Assembly (NCBI GenBank): GCA_046541415.1
Contig: JBKHDI010000012.1
Span: 7,827-71,826 of the forward strand
Origin: CAZOVB01 sp046541415
Lineage (GTDB): Bacteria > Planctomycetota > Phycisphaerae > SM23-33
Length of the DNA: 64,000 nt
Reading direction: 5' to 3'
Shown here: positions 1 to 7,410 of the stretch, piece by piece
Layout of the letters: each line of letters starts with the position of its first letter
Numbering within the stretch: position 1 is the stretch's first letter
Notes under the pieces: model-generated
Seen by the model: the letters and a program-made list of their open reading frames with translations, nothing else
What the model was told of the DNA's origin: nothing
Databases searched by the model: none
Translations under genes and position numbers: made by a program

Positions 1-745
1 TACTCGTAGAGAAGCTTCGCAGCGGCCAGGTGCGTTCCAGCACGCCGTTGAGCCTGTGCAGCGGCCCCAGAACTTTCTGGAGGCGATGGGCGGGGATGAA
101 CTGGTGAAACCCGGTGTAGAACACCTCAAACCCGCTGTGCAGAAGCATCCTGCGGATCTGCCCGGGCCTGTACAGCCGCCTGTGATGTGTCAGGCCAATC
201 ATCCGGCAGAGATTCTCGCTCAGCGACCAGCGGTTCGGCAGGAACGTCAGGACCAGTTGTCCCCCGACCTTGAGAACCCGGTATAGCTCACCCAGAGCAA
301 CTGCATCATTGGCTACGTGCTCCAGCACCCCGCTGGTGATAACCACGTCGAACTTCCCGTCGTCAAAGGGAATCTCTCCCGGATGCCGCACGGGGGTGTA
401 CTCCAGCCCGGCGAAGCGGTGGAAGACATCACAGCCGGGCCTGGTGTGGACCTGGCCGAAATCACACCCGAAGTACGTCCATGGCCCCGCGGCTGCGTAT
501 CCTGAGCGGTGGTCTGCCTCCAGCATGCAGGCGTCCGGGGCATGGTTGCAGCCCCAGTCCAGCATCACCCCGCCGGTTTCGGGCAGCCAACGTGAGTACC
601 TCATGAACACTTTGACCTGACGCAGGATCGAGGCAGGTTTGGCATGTTCCTGCAGGTATTCGCCCTCTTGTTCCTGCAAGGCCTGGCTGTACAGTTCCTG
701 CAGTTTCTGGAACAGATGCGTTTGTCGATCTTTCTCTGAAGCCAA
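1..745 (-). CDS. Class I SAM-dependent methyltransferase (type 11), 3' end outside window
   Basis: The minus-strand frame stays open from an in-frame stop at 772-770 to the left edge, so about 248 residues are visible and the C-terminus is missing. A TTG start at 745 is preceded by a purine-rich AAGGGG about ten bases upstream; no in-frame ATG fits better. Visible motifs are a glycine-rich SAM-binding loop (MLDWGCN near residue 55) and the DVVITSGVLEHV stretch near residue 130 that is typical of Methyltransf_11 proteins, followed by YRVLKVGGQLVLTF. The substrate cannot be told. It lies 111 bases downstream of the Gfo/Idh gene on the same strand and may be read from the same transcript. Confidence 0.8.
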   Translation of the reverse strand, partial: MASEKDRQTHLFQKLQELYSQALQEQEGEYLQEHAKPASILRQVKVFMRYSRWLPETGGVMLDWGCNHAPDACMLEADHRSGYAAAGPWTYFGCDFGQVHTRPGCDVFHRFAGLEYTPVRHPGEIPFDDGKFDVVITSGVLEHVANDAVALGELYRVLKVGGQLVLTFLPNRWSLSENLCRMIGLTHHRRLYRPGQIRRMLLHSGFEVFYTGFHQFIPAHRLQKVLGPLHRLNGVLERTWPLRSFSTS

Positions 746-856
746 CGGTAGGCCCCTTGCATGGATGGTTCATGGCCGCCGACAGCGGCGGCTGGTTGCT
801 CGTCAGGAGACCGGGATTATAGACCCGCGGGGGGAGATGGCAAAGGGGTAAGGGTC

Positions 857-1855
857 TCAGCCCAGCGTCACCACGCTGCCGCTGTCGGCGGCGTCCCGGC
901 CTGCCAGGCAGATCTCCGTCAGGCGGAAAGACTCCTCTTTGGAGATGATGCACGAGCTGCGGTCGCGGATCTGGTCGAAGAACTCGACCGGCAGGGACCG
1001 CTTCTCCGGCAGGGGCAGGACTTCCATGTCCTCCTTTGTCAGCAGGATCGCCTTCTGGCCGCAGTCGACCACTTCCACCGTGGCCTCGGACCCCGCCAGG
1101 CGCAGGCGGTCGTCGCCCCAGCGACGCCCTTGCTCGCCGGGCCAGGGTCGCAGGTAGTCGAACCAGACCGAAGCGTGGCCGCCGCCGACAAAGTCCAGCC
1201 ACATCGCCCCTGCGTCCTCCATCCCCGGGTGCGTCGGATGGGCCAGGTTCGAGGCCGTCGCCGAGACCCGCGCCACATCCAGGCCCGTGACGTACAACGC
1301 GAAATCGATCGCGTGAACCGCCTGCCAGAGAATCGACCCGCCGTAGGTTTCGCGCGTCTTGTAGTACTTGTCGCGGCTGGCGAAGGGGTAGGACTTCTGG
1401 GCAGCGGCCAGCAAAGGCCTTCCGATCCGTTCCTCGACCACTGCCTGCCGGGCCGCCTGGAACGCCGGCCAGGTCCGCATGTCCATCAGCGCCGCGGCGT
1501 GCACCCCGGCCTTGTCCACCGCCTCGCGCAGCCGCTGCAGGTCCTCCCATCGCGTCGCCAGGGGCTTCTCGCTGAGCACATGAATCCCGCGCATCGCCGC
1601 CGCCGTCGAGACCTCCGCGTTGCGGTAGAGGGGCATGAACACACCGACCACGTCGACGTCCTCCTTGTCCAGCAGGTCGCGGTAGTCGTCGTAGACCTTT
1701 GTCCCGGCCGGGCAGGCGCGGTGCTGACCCAGGTAGCCCAGCTTGTCATCCGGACCGAATCGAGCTACGGCGGCCAGTTCCATCTCCGCGTCATCGGCGA
1801 TCGCGTCGAGGACCGTGTTGGCGTGTCCCCACGATCCGATCATCGCAGCTTTCAT
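857..1855 (-). CDS. Gfo/Idh/MocA family oxidoreductase
   Basis: 332 residues, a normal length for the family. The N-terminus carries a Rossmann nucleotide-binding fingerprint (GSWGHA, residues 7-12) and the family's EKP motif is at residues 96-98 within HVLSEKPLAT. Members use NAD(P) to oxidise or reduce sugars, inositols and related compounds; planctomycetes carry many paralogues and the substrate here is unknown. The ATG at 1855 overlaps the ybeY stop codon (ATGA), so the two genes are translationally coupled. That coupling says little about function because the whole 5.9-0.86 kb run is packed this way. Confidence 0.88.
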   Translation of the reverse strand: MKAAMIGSWGHANTVLDAIADDAEMELAAVARFGPDDKLGYLGQHRACPAGTKVYDDYRDLLDKEDVDVVGVFMPLYRNAEVSTAAAMRGIHVLSEKPLATRWEDLQRLREAVDKAGVHAAALMDMRTWPAFQAARQAVVEERIGRPLLAAAQKSYPFASRDKYYKTRETYGGSILWQAVHAIDFALYVTGLDVARVSATASNLAHPTHPGMEDAGAMWLDFVGGGHASVWFDYLRPWPGEQGRRWGDDRLRLAGSEATVEVVDCGQKAILLTKEDMEVLPLPEKRSLPVEFFDQIRDRSSCIISKEESFRLTEICLAGRDAADSGSVVTLG

Positions 1856-2304
1856 CGTCTCCTGCCTTTCTCTTCTGCGGCCAGCGCCTCCAGCAGTTCA
1901 TCTTCCCGGGCGTGCATGACCTCGGCCGAGGCGGCGTCCTGATCGTCGTAGCCCATCTGGTGCAGCAGGCCGTGTGCGACGTACCGCAGAATCTCCCGCG
2001 TGATCGGCTGATCGTGGTCTGCCGCCTGCTGTCGGGCGACCGGGCCGCAGATCAGCAACTGTACGGCAAGGGCTTCATCGTCCGGACCTGTCACGTCGAA
2101 GCTGATCACGTCGGTGGGTCCGGTGTGGCCCACGAAGCGCCGGTTGTACAGTTCGATCTGCTCATCGTCCAGAAAGGCCACGTCCAGCTCGGCTATCGGC
2201 TGCTCGGTCCGGCTGATCAGTTCAGCCAGTTTGGCGATGCGTATGCGGGGCACGCGTACGGCGGTCTGTTCGGAACTGATGGCGATTCGCGGTTGGTTTC
2301 TCAT
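1852..2304 (-). CDS. ybeY: Endoribonuclease YbeY (rRNA maturation factor)
   Basis: 150 residues, the expected size. TDVISFD (residues 64-70) and the zinc-binding region HGLLHQMGYDDQD (residues 111-123) identify YbeY, a metal-dependent endoribonuclease used in 16S rRNA 3' maturation and ribosome quality control in the cytoplasm. The usual metal motif has three histidines (HGxLHLxGYDH); here the first two are present (H111, H115) but an aspartate (D121) stands where the third is expected. An Asp could still ligate zinc. The gene starts 25 bases after the GH130 stop and overlaps the next gene by four bases. Confidence 0.9.
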   Translation of the reverse strand: MRNQPRIAISSEQTAVRVPRIRIAKLAELISRTEQPIAELDVAFLDDEQIELYNRRFVGHTGPTDVISFDVTGPDDEALAVQLLICGPVARQQAADHDQPITREILRYVAHGLLHQMGYDDQDAASAEVMHAREDELLEALAAEEKGRRR

Positions 2305-2329
2305 AGACGAAGGGCCCGGCTCCCGCCGG

Positions 2330-3346
2330 CTAGCGCTTGTACTTGAGGACCTCGTCGAGCATCTGCTCCAGCGGCGCGGTGGCCAGGGAGATCACTGTAT
2401 CGCAGCAGCCGTAGTAGACGTAGACGATTCCGTCCTTGACCACGTTGGCCGAGGGGAAGATCACCCGTGGGATGATCAGCCCGATCTTCTCGTAGGCGGC
2501 CTTGGGCTCCATGATGAAATGCGGGATCCGGGCGATTACGCGCGTGGGGTCGTGGCGGTCCAGCAGCATCAGGCCAACACGGTAGGTCCCGGCGGTGTCC
2601 ACTCCGTGATAAAGCAGCAGCCAGCCTTCGTCGGTAGCCAGCGGTTCGGCGGCCGCCCCGATCTTCACGCCTTCCCAGTCCGGGTCCTTCGCGGCGGCGA
2701 CAAGAACGGGCTTGTCCCAGTTCAGCAGGTCGTCGGAGTAGGAGATCCATATGCTCGGGCGGTCGCAGCCGTATTCGGCCCCGACGTAGTTGATCGGCCG
2801 GCGGAGCATGGCATATCGCCCGTTGATCTTCTCGGGCAGCAGAGTGCAGTCGCGGTCGTCGACGTCCGGCGGGGTGACCATTCCCAGGTCCTGCCATGTT
2901 CGCAGGTCGTCGGAGACGGCGATGCCGGTCCGGTAGTTGTTGGGGTCTTCCGGGGGCACGTCGCGGACGTTGTGGTAGTCCGGCACGGTGATTCCGTTGG
3001 GATAGCACGAGGCGACGTAGTTGCGGTGGACGTAGGTCATGTAGTATCGCCCGTCCATCCGCAGCAGGCGAGGGTCCTCGACGGTTCCGCGCGGCGTGCG
3101 GCGCATCTCGGCGGCAAAGACCGGCTCGTCGGAGGCCAGCTCGAAATGCACGCCGTCGTCGCTTCTTAGCAGACCGAACCGGCAGTACAGCGGCGCCAGG
3201 GAAGAGGTGGCCCGTTCGAGCATCCAGAACGTGCCCTCATCGTCGATCACCACGCCGGGGTTGAAGGTCGTCACCGCCCGCCACCAGGGCCGGCCTGGCA
3301 GGACGATCGGGTTCTCGGGATGTCGTTGCAGCAAGGGGTTCTCCAT
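2330..3346 (-). CDS. Glycoside hydrolase family 130-like protein (mannoside phosphorylase type)
   Basis: 338 residues forming an apparent five-bladed beta-propeller. The segments WWRAVTTFNPGVV (near residue 22), GTVEDPRLLRMDGRYYMTYV (near residue 90) and the late GWLLLYHGVD block match GH130 enzymes, which phosphorolyse beta-mannosyl linkages in manno-oligosaccharides or N-glycan cores. There is no signal peptide, so it should act in the cytoplasm on imported oligosaccharides. The gene sits between slyX and ybeY with no transporter or other sugar gene nearby, so the substrate cannot be inferred from context. Family assignment is strong; exact specificity is unknown. Confidence 0.85.
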   Translation of the reverse strand: MENPLLQRHPENPIVLPGRPWWRAVTTFNPGVVIDDEGTFWMLERATSSLAPLYCRFGLLRSDDGVHFELASDEPVFAAEMRRTPRGTVEDPRLLRMDGRYYMTYVHRNYVASCYPNGITVPDYHNVRDVPPEDPNNYRTGIAVSDDLRTWQDLGMVTPPDVDDRDCTLLPEKINGRYAMLRRPINYVGAEYGCDRPSIWISYSDDLLNWDKPVLVAAAKDPDWEGVKIGAAAEPLATDEGWLLLYHGVDTAGTYRVGLMLLDRHDPTRVIARIPHFIMEPKAAYEKIGLIIPRVIFPSANVVKDGIVYVYYGCCDTVISLATAPLEQMLDEVLKYKR

Positions 3347-3421
3347 CAGGTCGATTCGGGCTCCGGGTCATCTCAGCTGCCGGATCATACTGCCCGTCCC
3401 GAGGAGAGGCAAGTTGCCCGG

Positions 3422-3694
3422 TCAGGCATTCTCGTCGCGCCGGTGGCGAAGCTGCTCGGGCGCCACGCTGCGCGGCAGGCCGTAATGCGGGGGGATCTCC
3501 GCAGTATCGGCCTTGTCCTGCTGTTCGGCGCGGGTCTCGACGCGCTGGACGGCGTCGTGGAGCTTGCGTATGCGTCCGTCGACCAGCCCGACACGGCGGT
3601 TGAGGTCGACGACCACCGAGTTGATCTGCTCGAGTGTCTGTTCGAGGAAGATGATGCGTTCCTGCAGGGCCTGGATGTCTTCGTCGCGGGTCAT
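3422..3694 (-). CDS. SlyX family protein
   Basis: 90 residues. The N-terminal part (about residues 4-50) is a heptad-rich coiled coil with alternating hydrophobic positions (IQALQERIIFLEQTLEQINS then VVDLNRRVGLVDGRIRKL), followed by a charged tail ending in a proline-containing PPHYGLPRS segment, as in SlyX proteins. The role of SlyX is not known. The ATG at 3694 overlaps the stop of the QueG-like gene (ATGA). The frame is open further upstream, but that extension lies inside the well-supported QueG-like gene, so the short form is chosen. Confidence 0.75.
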   Translation of the reverse strand: MTRDEDIQALQERIIFLEQTLEQINSVVVDLNRRVGLVDGRIRKLHDAVQRVETRAEQQDKADTAEIPPHYGLPRSVAPEQLRHRRDENA

Positions 3695-4572
3695 GGGCTG
3701 CTTTCGGGGCTGCGGGGTTGGGTTGGGTTTCTGGATTCGCAGGGCAAGGCCGTCTGGCAGAGGCCGCACCCGTAGACGCCATCGAAGCCGAACCGATGGG
3801 CCAGACTGTTTCTGACCGAGCGGATGTGCTTCAGGCAGGCGCGTTTGTCTCGGTGTTCGTGGTCGGGCCCGACCGAGCCGACCGGGCAGCGGGCCATGCA
3901 CGCCCCGCAGGTTCCCAGGGCGGATTTGAGGCACCAGGCGAACGGGTCTTCGCCGTAGGGGCGGGCAGTTACCGGCAGGGGAGCCTCGGTGACGACCGAA
4001 CCCAGCCGCACGGCCACGCCGGCCTGGGTGATCAGCCCGCCGGAGATGCCGAATGTCCACAACCCCGCGATAAAGGCCACGTGACGCTCCGACCAGCGGC
4101 TGTTCAGGGGGCGCTGGGGCGTGTCCCGCACGTCATTGGCTGGATGGCTGCCCGGGGCGACGGCCGAAAAGCCTGCCCGCCCGAACGCCTCGACCAGGCC
4201 CGCCCGGAGGCGGTCGTTGAGCTGCTCGCCGAAGGTCCGAACCCGTGCCCAGGGCTCCGAGGGCTGACGATCTTCGGCGCAGTTGGCCGCTCGGGCCTCG
4301 GCGCAGATCGGCAGGACGTAGCTGACTACGCTGCGGGCCCTGGCGGTGGGATATACCAGTTTCAGCGCCTCGGCGGGCAGGAAGTGGAATGGGCCGATAT
4401 GCTCCTGCAGGCGGGCGAACCACGGGTCGTCGGCCGAGGCAACCGCCACGAGCGGCGCATCGAAATACCGGCCCGTCGGGCAAGGCCCCCGGCGGGCGGG
4501 ATCGTCATCGTCCTGCCAGAGCTGCCTTAGCAGTTCGGCCGGATCGGGCATCGGCGGAGTCTGGGGGTTCAT
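3691..4572 (-). CDS. Epoxyqueuosine reductase-like double 4Fe-4S protein (COG1600-type)
   Basis: 293 residues. Cysteine motifs CGACMARCP near residue 220 and CGLCQTALPC near residue 275 are of the 4Fe-4S double-cluster type found in QueG-related proteins. The region around GLWTFGISGGLITQAGVAVRLGSVVTE resembles the family's cofactor-domain signature. True QueG reduces epoxyqueuosine to queuosine in tRNA using cobalamin. This protein is shorter than QueG (about 350-380 residues) and lacks the C-terminal HEAT-like part, so it may be a paralogue rather than the tRNA enzyme. queA lies 12 kb away. Both ends overlap neighbours by four bases. Confidence 0.7.
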   Translation of the reverse strand: MNPQTPPMPDPAELLRQLWQDDDDPARRGPCPTGRYFDAPLVAVASADDPWFARLQEHIGPFHFLPAEALKLVYPTARARSVVSYVLPICAEARAANCAEDRQPSEPWARVRTFGEQLNDRLRAGLVEAFGRAGFSAVAPGSHPANDVRDTPQRPLNSRWSERHVAFIAGLWTFGISGGLITQAGVAVRLGSVVTEAPLPVTARPYGEDPFAWCLKSALGTCGACMARCPVGSVGPDHEHRDKRACLKHIRSVRNSLAHRFGFDGVYGCGLCQTALPCESRNPTQPRSPESSP

Positions 4573-5456
4573 TGGTCTCTGGGGCAGTGGCGGGCGAACA
4601 GCTCCCGCAGTCGGCGGGCCCCATCATAGAGCATGTCGAGGTACTCGCCAAGATCGGCGAGGCTTTCGAGCGAGATTTCCAGCAGGATGCGCCTGTCGTA
4701 GCCGAACTGGGCGAGGATCACCAGCAGGTGCTCCCAGATCCCGCTGCCCCGGCCCAGGGGCCTGTGGTCCATCACCTCGTCGCAGATCTGATCGATCGGG
4801 TACAGCCAGTCGTGTGCGTGGACGTGTCCGACGGCCTCCAGGAACGCCACCGGCGGGTGCTGGGCGTGCTTTTTCATACAGCAGGCCAGGTGGGTGTGGC
4901 CTACGTCCCAGCAGAGTTGCGTGTTGGCCTCGTCGGCCAGTTCGAGACAGCTTTCCCACGTGTCGCCGATGCGGACCTCGCTGCGGTAGTCCGGCTGGAT
5001 GGGCATCTGCGTCTCGGGCAGTATGGTCAGGTTGCTGCTCTGGCGGGCGCGGTCGGCATAGAAGCGGAAGAACCGCTCGGCCGCCATCCGCGCCGGGACC
5101 AGGGGGCGAAAGTGCGGGGCCAGCCTGGCCAGGCCGGCGTGGAAGACAGCCGTGACAGGCTGCGATGCCCGATCGGCCAGGCAGACCAGCAGGTCGGCCA
5201 ACTCTCGGTGTCCGATGTCCGGATGGCGGTGGTTGAAGATCTCCGGGGCCAGCTTCTGGTGCAGGTACGGGTGGATCGACAGGCCCAGAGGCGAGTCGAG
5301 CACGGTAGAGGCAGCGCGGGCCAGTTGGTCGAGAGATCTATCATCACCCCAGGCGATTTCGACGAAGTCGATCTGACGCGCCGCGATGCGGCCCAGCAGG
5401 TCGGGGGGGTCCGGTTTGACCAGGTCGCTTGCCGAGAGCTTCGCTCCGACCTGCAT
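4569..5456 (-). CDS. Sugar phosphate isomerase/epimerase-like TIM-barrel protein
   Basis: 295 residues, with the AP-endonuclease-2/xylose-isomerase-like barrel pattern: SIHPYLHQ near residue 60, ILPETQMP with a likely metal-binding Glu near residue 147, CWDVGHTHLACC with Asp and His ligands near residue 178, VGHVHAHDW near residue 209, and LLEISLE near the end. These positions match the divalent-metal site of the superfamily. The substrate is unknown. An RBS-like GAGGA lies in the end of the preceding DUF4174 gene. The stop overlaps the start of the QueG-like gene. Confidence 0.78.
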   Translation of the reverse strand: MQVGAKLSASDLVKPDPPDLLGRIAARQIDFVEIAWGDDRSLDQLARAASTVLDSPLGLSIHPYLHQKLAPEIFNHRHPDIGHRELADLLVCLADRASQPVTAVFHAGLARLAPHFRPLVPARMAAERFFRFYADRARQSSNLTILPETQMPIQPDYRSEVRIGDTWESCLELADEANTQLCWDVGHTHLACCMKKHAQHPPVAFLEAVGHVHAHDWLYPIDQICDEVMDHRPLGRGSGIWEHLLVILAQFGYDRRILLEISLESLADLGEYLDMLYDGARRLRELFARHCPRDQ

Positions 5457-5458
5457 GC

Positions 5459-5938
5459 CTACCGGTCCTCCTGCATCTCTCTGCGGCGCATGGGCATCTG
5501 GTCGATCAGATCGAAAATCGACTCGGCGGGCACGACCCGGCGGCTGTTGAGCTTGACAGTCCCGTCCTTGCCGACCAGCACGACGGCAAATTCATCGTTG
5601 TCGATCCGGTAGTGTCTGCGGAGTGCGGCGGCCTGGTCTTCGCTTAGAGGCTCACCGCCGGCGCGGCTTTGTCCGGGCACGATTTCCAGCAGGACCATGT
5701 CGCGTTCCTGGAAGCTGTCGACCTGCTCGGCCAGCTCGCCCAGCATGGCGCGGAGGTGGGGATCGTTGCCGGCAGGGGCGAACAGCAGCAGCGGGCGGTG
5801 GCTGCGCCGGTACTGTTCCATGACCAACTCGTCGTTGCGGTCATTGTCATTCTTTCTGGCAGGTGGGTCCTGGCGGGCACAGCCGACAAAGAGGCCGGCG
5901 GCGGCCAGGCAGAGGATTGCGGTCATCGCCAGGTTCAT
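5459..5938 (-). CDS. DUF4174 family lipoprotein
   Basis: 159 residues. A hydrophobic N-terminus ends in a lipobox-like LFVGC (Cys about residue 20), so it is probably lipid-anchored and faces the periplasm. The mature part has the RPLLLFAPAGNDPHLRAM segment, FQERDMVLLEIV, and FAVVLVGKDGTVKL typical of the thioredoxin-like DUF4174 family; no CxxC is present, so redox activity is unlikely. An AGGAGG ribosome-binding site precedes the ATG. It is the first gene of the minus-strand run that reaches 857; the next gene begins two bases after its stop. Confidence 0.8.
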   Translation of the reverse strand: MNLAMTAILCLAAAGLFVGCARQDPPARKNDNDRNDELVMEQYRRSHRPLLLFAPAGNDPHLRAMLGELAEQVDSFQERDMVLLEIVPGQSRAGGEPLSEDQAAALRRHYRIDNDEFAVVLVGKDGTVKLNSRRVVPAESIFDLIDQMPMRRREMQEDR

Positions 5939-6073
5939 AGCTAGCCTCCTGGGCAGGGGAATCTTCAGGCTACGAAGTATTATAGGGCACCTGACGCGTG
6001 ATCCGAAGCTATTTTGCGATAGGCGGTTACAAAGTGCGGGAGCACACTTTCCATCTCTCCGCGCCCGGCGGTG

Positions 6074-6102
6074 TTGACAGGCCCCAACAGGATCGCTATG
6101 CT
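6074..6102 (+). promoter_or_regulatory. Sigma-70-type promoter upstream of the cobalamin riboswitch
   Basis: TTGACA at 6074-6079, a 17-base spacer and TATGCT at 6097-6102. This is a consensus -35, ideal spacing and a good -10. The predicted start, about seven bases after the -10, falls at the 5' edge of the riboswitch P1 helix, which supports both calls. Confidence 0.75.
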
Positions 6103-6108
6103 CGTTTA

Positions 6109-6277
6109 TGTTGCAGGTGCCCTCCAGGGCCCGAAAGGGAAGGCCGTGAAACTCGGCCGCGGACGCGCCGCTGTAACCGGTTACGAACGCCGCAGAATGC
6201 CACTGTTTCGATGTGTTGTCGGAGCGGGAAGGCGCGGCGGGAGGATGACCCGGAAGCCAGAAGACCTGCCTGCAATG
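6109..6277 (+). promoter_or_regulatory. Cobalamin (adenosylcobalamin-type) riboswitch
   Basis: All the conserved blocks are visible in order: GTGAAACTCGG near 6145, a CGCTGTAACCGG block near 6169, GCCACTG at 6199-6205, GGGAAGGCGCGGCGGGAGGA near 6226 and GGAAGCCAGAAGACCTGCC at 6252-6270. The closing P1 helix pairs TTGCAGG at 6111-6117 with CCTGCAA at 6269-6275. Binding of cobalamin normally lowers expression of the downstream genes. The downstream operon encodes cell-surface proteins rather than the usual btu transport or cob biosynthesis genes. Confidence 0.93.
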
Positions 6278-6352
6278 AGCCTGGGTTCGGCCTCGCGGCT
6301 GTGGGTTTCCGGGCGTCTCGAAGGCAGAATCCGATTCTGCCCCGATGCGCAG

Positions 6353-6390
6353 GCCCCGTTTCCCGCACGCCGCCGGAACCGGGGCGTTTT
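6353..6390 (+). terminator. Candidate transcription terminator (riboswitch expression platform)
   Basis: GCCCCG at 6353-6358 can pair with CGGGGC at 6380-6385, directly followed by GTTTT. The 21-base loop has further pairing potential. A perfect 8-bp hairpin (GGCAGAAT/ATTCTGCC, 6323-6341) lies just upstream and could act as an anti-terminator element or spacer. The GTG start of the first gene is 160 bases further on, so control by early termination is more likely than RBS masking. This is inferred from the sequence only. Confidence 0.5.
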
Positions 6391-6549
6391 CGTAAGATGG
6401 CCGTCCGCGGTATTCGATGGCCCCGGCAGGGTCCTCCCGGCCGACGTCTTGCGGCGCGTCTCCGATCGGCCAGACCGGGCTGCCGTCCGGCAGGGAATCT
6501 GCAGTTTTCCAGCCGCCCCTGCCTAACGTTCTGGTGCAAGGAGCATCGC

Positions 6550-7392
6550 GTGTCGCAGTCTTTCCGTATCGTGGCCATCTTGGCCGTTGCTTTCGCTTTC
6601 ATCGCCCCGGCCTCGGCCCAGTGGATTACCGTGGACTTCGAGGATGTCGATCTGAACGTCGACGGGTATTACAACGGCTCGGACTCCTCGGGCCAATTCA
6701 CCAGCCGGAGCGCTACGCTGCTGAATTCCTATAACTCCCTGTATGGCTCGTGGAACGGTTTTGCCGCCTCGAATGTCCAGGATGTTGTCGATGGAAGCTA
6801 CCTGAATCAGTATGCCTCCTACGCCGATCTGGACGGCTCGCCCGCCGGGGGCGGATATGGCGGCCAGGGCCAGTATGCCGTCGGCTATGTCAGCGCGTAT
6901 CTCGACGCCGGGCAGTCATTCGCCCTGCCGACGATCGAACTGCCTGTCCAGACGACCGTACTGGGCACGTACGTGACGAATACCACCTATTCCGCCTTGA
7001 CCATGCTCAACGGCGGATTCGGGGCCACGCCCTTTGGCGGCCCCGACGGGACCGACCCGGACTGGCTGTTGCTGACGGTCACCGGTTACGACATCCATGG
7101 CAATGTCTCCGCGCAGGTCACCTTCGACCTGGCCGACTTCTCCAACCCCGACGGGACCGACCTGCTGGTCGACGAATGGACGTGGCTGAACCTCCAGCCG
7201 CTGGGGCAAGTCAAGTCCCTGACGTTCGATGTCACCGGCAGCGATGTCGGAGAGTTCGGCCTGAACACCCCGTCCTACTTCGCGATCGACAACCTCATCT
7301 ACGACGGCTCGGATGTTCCCGAGCCATCCGTCGCGGCCTTGCTTGCGATCGGAACCGGCGCCGTTCTACGCCGCCGACGCCGCAACCGCTGA
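6550..7392 (+). CDS. DUF4465 family PEP-CTERM surface protein, B12-riboswitch controlled
   Basis: 280 residues from a GTG start with AAGGAG about six bases upstream; the frame is open further 5' but that part lies in the riboswitch. A signal peptide (about residues 1-23, ending APASA-Q) is followed by a DUF4465 domain: VDFEDVDLN, GYYNGSDSSGQFTS, GSWNGFAASN, LNQYASY and QYAVGYVS are the family's landmarks. The C-terminus has the PEP-CTERM sorting signal (VPEPS, a short hydrophobic helix, RRRRR). DUF4465 proteins occur in B12-riboswitch-controlled loci of other phyla and, from memory, are related to the Bacteroides cobalamin-binding surface protein BtuH. Inferred role: capture of cobamide at the cell surface. 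Confidence 0.85.
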   Translation: MSQSFRIVAILAVAFAFIAPASAQWITVDFEDVDLNVDGYYNGSDSSGQFTSRSATLLNSYNSLYGSWNGFAASNVQDVVDGSYLNQYASYADLDGSPAGGGYGGQGQYAVGYVSAYLDAGQSFALPTIELPVQTTVLGTYVTNTTYSALTMLNGGFGATPFGGPDGTDPDWLLLTVTGYDIHGNVSAQVTFDLADFSNPDGTDLLVDEWTWLNLQPLGQVKSLTFDVTGSDVGEFGLNTPSYFAIDNLIYDGSDVPEPSVAALLAIGTGAVLRRRRRNR

Positions 7393-7410
7393 CGGGCCGG
7401 AAAGGATACC

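Noticed and set aside
761..1942. A plus-strand open frame of 393 codons
   Set aside because: Antisense to the Gfo/Idh gene, with low-complexity composition and no recognisable motif.
5998..6549. N-terminal extension of the DUF4465 protein
   Set aside because: The frame is open, but the region is the riboswitch and leader; the GTG at 6550 has an RBS and starts a proper signal peptide.
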